Assembly (NCBI RefSeq): GCF_004348345.1
Contig: NZ_SMJZ01000040.1
Span: 1 to 50,227 of the forward strand
Direction: 5' to 3'
From: Nonomuraea longispora
GTDB lineage: Bacteria; Actinomycetota; Actinomycetes; Streptosporangiales; Streptosporangiaceae
Length of the DNA: 50,227 nt
A program made the position numbers and the translations under genes. The notes beneath the pieces were generated by a model that saw nothing but the letters and a program-made list of their open reading frames with translations, made no database searches and was not told the DNA's origin. This document shows positions 37,201 to 42,522 of the stretch, one piece after another. The first letter of the stretch is position 1. Each line of letters starts with the position of its first letter.

Positions 37201-37831
37201 GTTCGCCCCCGTCGTACGCCCGGCCGTCACGGAGGCCACGCGCACGGGCGACGTCCTGTCAGTGCGGGTGCCGGAGTTCGTGGACGCCGACGGCCACTAC
37301 GGCTACGCGGGCGACAGCAACGACAAGGACACCACCGCGGCCAGGGGCTACCGCGACGGCGAACTCGTCGAGGAACGCAAGAACCTGCGGGGCGACATCG
37401 CCGCCGTCCAGGGCGACGCCGAGTACCGCCTGGAGCTGTCCACGACGCGCACCTCGGAGGAGTGGCGCTACGCGACGGCCACCGAGAGCGCGTGGACGTT
37501 CAGGTCCGCCCGGCCGGAGGGCACGCAGCGGCTGCCGCTGCTCGGCGTGGACTACGACGTGCCCGCCGACCTTGAGGGCAAGGTGCACCGTACGCTGCCG
37601 GTCGCGCTGGGCTTCACCGCTCGCGAGGCGAGGAAGCTCACCGCGGAGCTGTCGTACGACGACGGCAGGACCTGGCGCAGGCTGGCGCTGCTCCCCCTGG
37701 GGCACGGCCAGTACAAGGCACTGGTCTCCCACCGCAAGACCGGCACAGGAGTGTCGCTGCGGGTCACCGCGACCGGCGCCTCGGGCGACCGGTTCGAGCA
37801 GACCGTCACCCGGGCGTACGGGGTGAAGTAG
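34217..37831 (+). CDS. Secreted S8 subtilisin-like serine peptidase, multidomain
   Basis: 1204 residues. Signal peptide (about 1-25, cleavage near PAHA/VA), propeptide (about 26-190), then a subtilase domain with catalytic D210 (VAVLDTGID), H242 (GHGTHVA), oxyanion N339 (AAGNEGDD) and S417 (SGTSMATPHVAG). The long C-terminal region (about 475-1204) is beta-rich, with a PA-like segment around 790-835, typical of large extracellular actinomycete subtilases. The stop codon abuts the convergent regulator's stop (TAGCTA). Likely degrades proteins outside the cell. Confidence 0.95.
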   Translation: MRWITRLAAIGAGLAMIAVPVPAHAVAPEPAAGSDPRRVTLITGDVVTVQEFAGGKRAATVQPGKGREDVRFFTKEENGDLVVTPADMVPYLSRGLMDERLFSVSDLIEQGYDDESSDVLPLILAYKENRQAVTLKSVNARALRADKDALPVLWGAERSGDEPRLRDGLAKIWLDGKVTASLEHSVPQVGAPQAWQDGYDGKGVKVAVLDTGIDESHPDVASKVTGTRNFTDDPSAKDEHGHGTHVAATVAGTGEASGGLRKGVAPGAELVIGKVLDANGNGSESQVLEGMEWAARESGADIVNMSLGGGPTDGTDPLSRAVDVLTEETGSLFVIAAGNEGDDYTVGSPGAATSALTVGAVDANDALAPFSSRGPRLDEALKPDITAPGVDIVAARAAGTELGTPVDDGYTKLSGTSMATPHVAGAAAVLAQRHPEWKPGQLKDALVSTAKTVEGQTPYEQGGGRLDVARAVRQAVTATASLSMGVFEDDGTDTPGGTITYTNTGEEPVSLTVAAILGNLDGDAPGEGAVNLSATTLTVDAGASATVETTVDLTKLVHGRHVGHVTATAADGSVAAHTTLALTRRGKMHKVHFTGIERDGSPARVPLIAMYGAAARDDAYGYILREHEGWTVEVPEGTYHMQAIMGETHDELPVDSLVVNPELPVTSDMEVVLDARTAVPIEIKTSQEVIQEGISTYFTHRTYGSRKITSSAMNFPSVDGLAVTPTAPVRNGTFEFSSRWQLAAPRVSARLGRDPLVVRPTIRSPEIDGRKRWKLVDGGTGDVGGIDVKGKAVVITSATFGDWTSKLKDIAAAGAAAVVVVGPDGRAMWQPWTPVGDRDPLPTLMITHDRGQVLLDKARAGRATLDVTGQFATPYLYEVMQVSSGRVPDRIVHEVSWRNTARVDTSYQESGGGSYGKDQRFGWRPWQTYDLGRQMETQRVVRTPLRRAEYVSSGDTQWQHVVQHTLTWESSSRLRGGLTDRPRTYRAGEIARERWFAPVVRPAVTEATRTGDVLSVRVPEFVDADGHYGYAGDSNDKDTTAARGYRDGELVEERKNLRGDIAAVQGDAEYRLELSTTRTSEEWRYATATESAWTFRSARPEGTQRLPLLGVDYDVPADLEGKVHRTLPVALGFTAREARKLTAELSYDDGRTWRRLALLPLGHGQYKALVSHRKTGTGVSLRVTATGASGDRFEQTVTRAYGVK

Positions 37832-38821
37832 CTACAACCAGCGCTCGCGGGCCGCATGCCAGGCAAGTTGCATCCTGGTCTGCGCGCCCGCGAGCCGCAT
37901 CAGGTGGTAGACGCGGCGCTGCACCGTACGCAGGCTGAGCCCGAGCTGGCTGGCGATCGACTTCTCCGGCACCCCGGCTACCAGCAGCGAGAGCAGGTAG
38001 AGCTCGTCGGCGTCCAGCGGGCAGCCGGGCGCGGTGTCGGTGACCTGGCCGTCATCGAGGAACCTGATCGGCGTGGCCCGCTCCCACTGGGCCTCGAACA
38101 ACGCGATGAGCGCCTCCAGCAGGCTGCTCCCCCGTATGAGCGCGGCGGTCGGCTCGGTCGTGCGGCCGGCGTACTGCACGAGGGGCAGCAGGGCGGTGGA
38201 GCGGTCGGCGATCATCATCCTCACGGGCAGGAAACGCACGGCCCGCGCCTGCTCGCCCAGTTTGATGCCGAAGGCCACGTTGGCCACCATCCCGGGCTCC
38301 TCCAGCAGGGCCCGCTCGTAGATGACCCGGTAGGCCACGCCGCGCCCGAGCGCCTCGAGTTCCTCGGTGTTGTCCGTCGAGGGCATCACGACGTGCCCAG
38401 CGCGGCAGAAGTACATGACCTCCTCGCGGGCGCTGTCCTGGAGGTGGCGTACCTGCTCGCGCAGCGCGGCCCGGCTGGGCAGCACCTCGATGAGCCGGTC
38501 GGCGTCCCTGCGGCGCAGGCTGGCGCGGTATTCCTCGGCGAGTTGGTCGACCGCCTGCCGGGCCCAGTCGATGGTCTCCTGCCGGCGCACCAGCCGCGGG
38601 CCGAGCGCGACCTCCGGCGCCACCGGCGCGAACCTGCGTCCCGTGCTGCCCTCGATCTCGCGGACGAGCCCCATGCCCGCCATCGCCTCCAGCGCGGCGG
38701 TCGCGGCCTCCCGCGTGAGGTCCAGTTCCTCGGCCAGGCCGGCCAGGTCCGCCTCACCGGCCCGTACGAGTAACCGGTACGCCCGTTCCTCCACCTCACC
38801 CAGCCCGGCAACCTCCAGCAT
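37832..38821 (-). CDS. TrmB/LuxR-type two-HTH transcriptional regulator
   Basis: 329 residues from ATG 38821. An N-terminal winged helix (LGEVEERAYRLLVRAGEADLAGLAEELDLTREAATAALEAM, TrmB-like), a central phospholipase-D-like or sensory region (HLQDSAREEVMYFCRAG...) and a C-terminal LuxR helix-turn-helix (about 265-325; LYLLSLLVAGVPEKSIASQLGLSLRTVQRRVYHLM). Such regulators often neighbour subtilase genes in actinomycetes, and one is convergent here. A perfect 16-bp palindrome lies 26 bases upstream of the start. Confidence 0.85.
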   Translation of the reverse strand: MLEVAGLGEVEERAYRLLVRAGEADLAGLAEELDLTREAATAALEAMAGMGLVREIEGSTGRRFAPVAPEVALGPRLVRRQETIDWARQAVDQLAEEYRASLRRRDADRLIEVLPSRAALREQVRHLQDSAREEVMYFCRAGHVVMPSTDNTEELEALGRGVAYRVIYERALLEEPGMVANVAFGIKLGEQARAVRFLPVRMMIADRSTALLPLVQYAGRTTEPTAALIRGSSLLEALIALFEAQWERATPIRFLDDGQVTDTAPGCPLDADELYLLSLLVAGVPEKSIASQLGLSLRTVQRRVYHLMRLAGAQTRMQLAWHAARERWL

Positions 38822-38846
38822 GCCCCCATGATGACATGCATACCAA

Positions 38847-38862
38847 TGGGCATATATGCCCA
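38847..38862. promoter_or_regulatory. Perfect 16-bp palindrome upstream of the regulator
   Basis: TGGGCATATATGCCCA reads identically on both strands and is followed by a further half-like CATATGCC (38863-38870). It is AT-rich in its centre amid GC-rich sequence, consistent with an operator or promoter core for the gene starting at 38821. Confidence 0.6.
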
Positions 38863-38934
38863 CATATGCCGCAGCGGCCCGAACGTGCTGCCGTCCGTCC
38901 GCAAACTCAACGGAGCGGCCCGCACGCCCGGGCG

Positions 38935-39637
38935 CCGGTGATCGTCCGGGTCAGCCGTCAGCCCGGCGCCCTGCGCGGATCCGGGATTACGCTCGATCCA
39001 CAGAGGCACCCGCGTCACGCTGCTCTTCTCGACCCCGTTGTACGCGTCCACCCCCCAGAGGCGTACCGGACCGCCATCAGCGGCACCGGCTCCTCGGACG
39101 TGCGCTCCGACCGGAACGTCCGCACCGACTCCACGCCGGTGGACTGCGCCGAGTGCTCGACCTGCCTGCGCATGGACGCGGTCAGCGCGTACTCGCCCGC
39201 CCCGGCGGGAACCTCGGCGCTCAGCCGGCACGCCTCCTGCTGCTGTGCACCGCAGGAGGTCAGATCGGCCTTCGCCACCTCGCGCCCGTCCTTGGTCAGG
39301 GTCGCGGTGCCGGTGGCGGCCGTGTCGGAGACCTGCCCTCGCCGCCGCCCGCGAGCAACCGCGCCCCGGAGAAGGCCAGCCGATCTCCGGTACGGCTCCC
39401 GCCCGGGAACACGTACGACGGCCCGGTGACCGCGGCGTTCCCCACCTCGCTCGTCCCACCGCGCTCGGCGAGCCGGCCACCGCCGACCATCGTGGCGGTG
39501 CCGACGTCGAGCCCGTCGATGGCGAGCGTGACCTCCGTCCTGCCCTTGGCAGCCCTTGGACCAGCGCCGGCCGTCGCCCGACACCCGGCACGAGCCATCG
39601 AAGCCCATGGATTCCTTGTCGATGATGGCGTGGAACT
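38935..39637 (-). pseudogene. Decayed fragment of an S8-peptidase-like C-terminal region
   Basis: Three successive frames on the minus strand each carry part of a domain like the C-terminus of the intact subtilase at 34217. Frame one (about 39540-39345) has DGLDVGTATMVGGGRLAERGG and PSYVFPGGSRTGDRLAFSGA. Frame two (about 39330-39075) has GTATLTKDGREVAKADL and EYALTASMRRQVEHSAQS. Frame three (about 39075-38935) has GVDAYNGVEKSSVTRVPLWI. At least two frameshifts separate them and there is no start. A segment at about 39637-39540 (FHAIIDKESMGFDGSCRV) is unrecognised. Confidence 0.55.
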
Positions 39638-40024
39638 TCACACGCCCCGGCTGAGCCGTGAACCCACCGTGCCCGAGGAGATGCCGAGTGCCCGGGCCAC
39701 CTAGTCGTAGCTGAGCTGGCCCAGCCCCACGAGCAGCAGGACCTCACGCTCGCCCTTAGACAGGCTGGCCGGCGCCTGCGCCGGGCGGGGCTGCATGCGC
39801 TGCGCGGACACCGAGGTGACCACGCTGTTCTCGTGACCCTCCGCCGCCGGCTCCTGCGCCGATCGGGAAAGCGGCCTGTAGTGGCGTGCCTCCTTGCGCC
39901 GATGCCCGGCGACCAGGTTGGTGGCGATACCGAACGACCAGGGCCGCACGGCGTCGGCCACGTGCTCGCCCACGTCGGCGGTCATCGCGTCTCTAGGCGG
40001 TTTCGGCCCGGAAGGTCCGCCCAC
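39638..40024 (-). pseudogene. ECF sigma factor remnant with internal stop
   Basis: Resembles an ECF sigma-70 factor from the end of region 2 (AVRPWSFGIATNLVAGHRRKEARHY) through region 4 (LSKGEREVLLLVGLGQLSYD, stop, VARALGISSGTVGSRLSR). The TAG at 39703-39701 replaces the conserved acidic codon expected after SYD (one-base change from GAG). Region 2.1-2.3 is missing, and the C-terminus breaks off into the neighbouring peptidase remnant. Non-functional. Confidence 0.65.
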
Positions 40025-40082
40025 AGCCGTTGACCTGCATGTTCAGGCCACAGTCCCCTCTAGAAGCTCCGAATTACGTCGA

Positions 40083-40190
40083 ACCCGGGGCGGGGTGTGG
40101 ATCCGCCGCCGTCGCGGATGGGTGTGTATCGGGCGCTGGTGCGTCATGGCCTGATCGAGCCGGGCGCGGGGCGGCGTAAGCGGGTCTCGG
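40083..40190 (+). mobile_element. IS481-type transposase fragment
   Basis: The plus-strand frame reads PPSRMGVYRALVRHGLIEPG followed by Arg/Lys-rich residues. This resembles the helix-turn-helix region of IS481-family transposases. No DDE domain or intact ends remain. The flanking bases 40025-40082 and 40191-40261 show nothing coding. Confidence 0.5.
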
Positions 40191-40261
40191 CCGGCAGCCG
40201 ACGGCCTTGGGGCTACTCCTTGGGTTCGCGAAGCGAAGGGTGCATCGACGGTTCAGCGGAC

Positions 40262-40986
40262 TCAGTAGGAGTAGTCCATCATCCAATCACCGGGCAGCTC
40301 GATGCGGATCTGGGCGAGTGCTTCAGCGGTTCGGGCCCGGACCCAGATCCAGGTGCGCTGGTCGTCGCGGATGATGAGGTCCGGATCGGCGAACCAGCGG
40401 ACGGCTGGAACCGCGGTCTGAGACGTCGGGTAATCGGGCAGCGGCAGCCGCGTGAAGCGCTGTTCCAGCGCGCTGCCTTCGCCCTCAGCGAGTTCTCGGT
40501 TGTCCCCGAGGTCTTCGGAGGAAAAGAGCGACTCCGACAACACGAGCTCCACACAGGCGTGCGAGAAACGGTCCAGCCAGCTATCCCAGCTCTCGGCGCC
40601 CTTGTCAGCCAGGTCCATCCGGAAGATCACGGGAGGGTCGGGCTGCTCCAGCCAGCAATCGGTATGCCCCAGAAGACAGCGGCCTGGTTTTCAACGCGGA
40701 ATACCAGCGCTTGATCTGTGACTTTGAGATCCGCCGGGCTGAGCAGCACATCTTGGAGGCTGGTCAGGTCCGTGCGGCGTCCGAAGAGCTGGTAGGCCTC
40801 CCGCAGCGCTGCGGGAAGGCGCAGGCCGAGTCGCGCCTCGGCGGCATCCAAGTCCGCTTCGGACCAGCCGTCGCCGTCGGCCAGCGGAGACCTCCATGTC
40901 GCCGCAAACCCACGGATGAAGTTCCATGCTCCAGCCCGGTCAGCCATTGCCGCCGGGAACTCCTGAATCACCTCGAAGGTCGTCAT
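40262..40986 (-). pseudogene. SMI1/KNR4 (SUKH) family gene split by a one-base frameshift
   Basis: Frame one (ATG 40986 to a stop at 40627) has a SUKH-like N-terminal half: WSEADLDAAEARLGLRLPAA, LREAYQLFGRRTDL, then QAAVFWGIPIAG. The second frame from about 40650 to 40262 continues the same protein: LEQPDPPVIFRMDLADKG, WLDRFSHACVELVLSESLF, PGDWMMDYS. At 40648-40655 the sequence gives GGCTGGAG where GGCCTGGAG would join both halves (G-L-E), so one missing C explains the break. SUKH proteins often act as immunity or interaction modules. Either a recent mutation or a base-calling error. Confidence 0.7.
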
Positions 40987-41025
40987 GGTCGGGAGGTTAT
41001 CGCTGCCTGAAAGTCCGAAGGTCAC

Positions 41026-41242
41026 TCTGGGCCGACCTCACACCCCCCACACCTCTGGTTGCACACAGCCCGCGCTAGTCTCATCCGCAAGTGGAGTTGA
41101 CCCAAGGCCAGGTAGTGGAGTTGACCCGGTTTGGTGGACACCTGATCTCTGGGGAACCCTGGTGACTGGAATCCACGGACTCCGTCCTCACCCGCGCATC
41201 TATGACGTTGCTGTCACTGTTGCTGTCAGCCGAGATCAAAAA
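41026..41242. other. Non-coding region with IS-end-like repeats
   Basis: A 14-bp direct repeat AGTGGAGTTGACCC occurs at 41090-41103 and 41114-41127. The second copy runs into GGTTTGGTGGACACC, which resembles the terminal repeat of actinomycete IS3/IS481 elements. Toward 41210-41250 the plus frame reads VAVTVAVSRDQKAPNG, resembling the tail of tyrosine integrases that end beside tRNA attachment sites. No intact gene. Confidence 0.4.
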
Positions 41243-41268
41243 GCCCCGAACGGCAATCCGTTCGGGGC
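41238..41268 (-). terminator. Intrinsic terminator beside the distal tRNA-Phe fragment
   Basis: Perfect 11-bp stem GCCCCGAACGG/CCGTTCGGGGC (41243-41253 with 41258-41268), four-base loop, followed on the minus strand by five T. Same relative position as the terminator following the intact tRNA-Phe. Confidence 0.75.
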
Positions 41269-41332
41269 ATCTTGGCTGTTCAAAGATGGTGGTCAGGGGC
41301 AGGGTCGAACTGCCGACCTTCCGCTTTTCAGG
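41263..41332 (-). repeat. Distal copy of the tRNA-Phe 3' half (candidate att site)
   Basis: Direct repeat of 42179-42248, offset 916 bases: 68 of 70 positions match and 41287-41332 is identical over 46 bp. The identical block equals the anticodon-loop-to-CCA part of tRNA-Phe. Beyond 41332 the sequence diverges from tRNA. This is the expected scar of site-specific integration into the tRNA gene's 3' end. Confidence 0.85.
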
Positions 41333-41429
41333 TGTGGCGATCAGGCTGATGGGCCGCCTCGACCAGGTGCCGACGGGTGGCCAAGAGTGCCCTAGGTGTG
41401 GTCTTGGTGGCCGACGTTGCCGTCGTCGC

Positions 41430-41837
41430 TCAGCGAGGAACCACCTGTGCGCGGACGCCTGGAAGATCATCGAAGGCGGCCGAGGCGTCCATTGTGATCA
41501 CTGTTCTCGCAGTGGCCGCGGCCGTCGCTGCGATCAGCAGATCGTACGCTCCCCGAGATTTACCTTCTCGTCGGACATGCGCCATGAGACGAGCATGGAC
41601 TCTGGCGACGTCCGTTGTGTACTCCTCGACGGGAATCAACGCCAGGACTTCGTCCACGAAGGCCTGCCGATTCGGTCGTCGGGCCGCATCGGCCATCTCC
41701 ACACCGACGAGCAGTTCGGCCACAGTGATCGCCGCAATGGCCACGTCATCGGCGTCCTCGATCACGACGTCCACGGATGCCTTGCCTCGCTCGGCGGCGA
41801 TGAGCACGCCCGTGTCCAGGATCAGGCGTCGGGCCAC
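41430..41837 (-). CDS. vapC: PIN-domain toxin, VapC type
   Basis: 135-residue PIN ribonuclease. Conserved acidic residues: D8 (LILDTGVLIA), E41 (ITVAELLVG), D99 (RGAYDLLIAATA) and D117/D123-124 (MDASAAFDDLPG). VapC toxins cut tRNA or rRNA when the antitoxin is lost. The start overlaps the upstream antitoxin gene by 16 bases, as in typical toxin-antitoxin operons. Located between the two tRNA-Phe repeats, so it is probably cargo of, or a stabiliser for, the integrated segment. Confidence 0.9.
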   Translation of the reverse strand: MARRLILDTGVLIAAERGKASVDVVIEDADDVAIAAITVAELLVGVEMADAARRPNRQAFVDEVLALIPVEEYTTDVARVHARLMAHVRREGKSRGAYDLLIAATAAATARTVITMDASAAFDDLPGVRAQVVPR

Positions 41838-42082
41838 GTGCCCCTCATCTCGTCGTCGACCGCCTCACGGGCCGCCGCGACATCAGCCTCGAAGTCGGCG
41901 TCCAGCCTCCCCGAGCTTCTGGCCAGAAACGCCTTGACCATACGCCCCGGCGCGGTGGGCGCGGGGCCGATCACGGCGATTTGCTTCCCGCCACGGGTCA
42001 CCACGATCGTCTCCCCGCGCTCGGCCTCGTCGAGGACGGTCGCGAAGCTGCGAGACGCCTCAGTGGCAGTCATCACCTTCAT
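41822..42082 (-). CDS. Phd/YefM-type antitoxin
   Basis: 86 residues: an N-terminal DNA-binding fold MTATEASRSFATVLDEAERGETIVVTRGGKQIAVIGP, typical of Phd/YefM antitoxins, then a charged C-terminal tail (about 50-86) expected to cover the toxin active site. Precedes and overlaps the PIN toxin gene. A near-perfect operator palindrome lies four bases upstream of the ATG. Confidence 0.88.
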   Translation of the reverse strand: MKVMTATEASRSFATVLDEAERGETIVVTRGGKQIAVIGPAPTAPGRMVKAFLARSSGRLDADFEADVAAAREAVDDEMRGTWPDA

Positions 42083-42085
42083 AAA

Positions 42086-42100
42086 ATCAGATTATCTGAT
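42086..42100. promoter_or_regulatory. Operator palindrome of the toxin-antitoxin operon
   Basis: ATCAGAT T ATCTGAT: two 7-bp arms in perfect inverted symmetry around one base, directly before the antitoxin ATG (42082). On the minus strand GATAAT within it could be the -10, so binding would block transcription. Fits autorepression by the Phd-type antitoxin. Confidence 0.6.
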
Positions 42101-42151
42101 CCACTCTTATCTGGATGACCGTCCGCCGCGTTTGTTGCCGTCAGCGGACAC

Positions 42152-42184
42152 AAAAACGCCCCGGAGCGATCTTCGCTACGGGGC
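42152..42184 (-). terminator. Terminator of the tRNA-Glu/Asp/Phe operon
   Basis: 12-bp stem with one mismatch (42158-42169 with 42173-42184), three-base loop, followed on the minus strand by five T. Located about 20 bases after the tRNA-Phe CCA. Confidence 0.7.
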
Positions 42185-42248
42185 ATCTTGGCTGTTCAAG
42201 GCTGGTGGTCAGGGGCAGGGTCGAACTGCCGACCTTCCGCTTTTCAGG
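42179..42248 (-). repeat. Proximal copy of the tRNA-Phe 3' repeat (within the intact tRNA)
   Basis: Partner of 41263-41332. Segment 42203-42248 is the 3' half of the functional tRNA-Phe. The 0.9 kb between the copies carries the toxin-antitoxin pair. Confidence 0.85.
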
Positions 42249-42279
42249 CGGACGCTCGTACCAACTGAGCTACCTGACC
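42203..42279 (-). tRNA. tRNA-Phe (GAA), CCA encoded
   Basis: Cloverleaf on the minus strand: acceptor GGTCAGG/CCTGACC, D arm GCTC...GAGC, anticodon stem TCCGC/GCGGA with loop CTGAAAA (anticodon GAA), T arm GGCAG TTCGACC CTGCC, discriminator A and encoded CCA (42205-42203). Its 3' half is duplicated at 41287-41332. Confidence 0.97.
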
Positions 42280-42284
42280 CAGAG

Positions 42285-42359
42285 CGGTCCTGACGGGACT
42301 TGAACCCGCGACCTCCACCTTGACAGGGTGGCGAGCACTCCAAACTGCTCTACAGGACC
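42285..42359 (-). tRNA. tRNA-Asp (GTC)
   Basis: Acceptor GGTCCTG/CAGGACC, anticodon stem CCACC/GGTGG with loop CTGTCAA (anticodon GTC), T arm GCGGG TTCAAGT CCCGT, discriminator G. CCA not encoded. Five bases separate it from tRNA-Phe. Confidence 0.97.
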
Positions 42360-42449
42360 TTGTGTTTCTTGCTGTTTGCGCTCGCTTAGCTTACCAGCTT
42401 TCCGGTGATCCTCGACCAGCCGTTTTCCGGTTTTGCCAGGCGCTCGCTG

Positions 42450-42522
42450 TGCCCCCAACGGGATTCGAACCCGTGCCGCCGCCTTGAAAGGGCGGTGTCC
42501 TAGGCCGCTAGACGATGGGGGC
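42450..42522 (-). tRNA. tRNA-Glu (TTC)
   Basis: Acceptor GCCCCCA/TGGGGGC, anticodon stem CCGCC/GGCGG with loop CTTTCAA (anticodon TTC), T arm with GGTTCGAATCC. Its first base directly follows the stop codon of the upstream metallophosphoesterase gene. Confidence 0.97.

Noticed and set aside
40627..40630. GTGA overlap interpreted as two coupled small genes
   Set aside because: Both frames together form one SUKH-type protein if one base is added, so a frameshift is the better explanation.
42115..42458. Small frames across the tRNA-Phe/Asp region (GRTADLPLF..., RSRVQVPSGP...)
   Set aside because: Translations of tRNA genes; no protein support.
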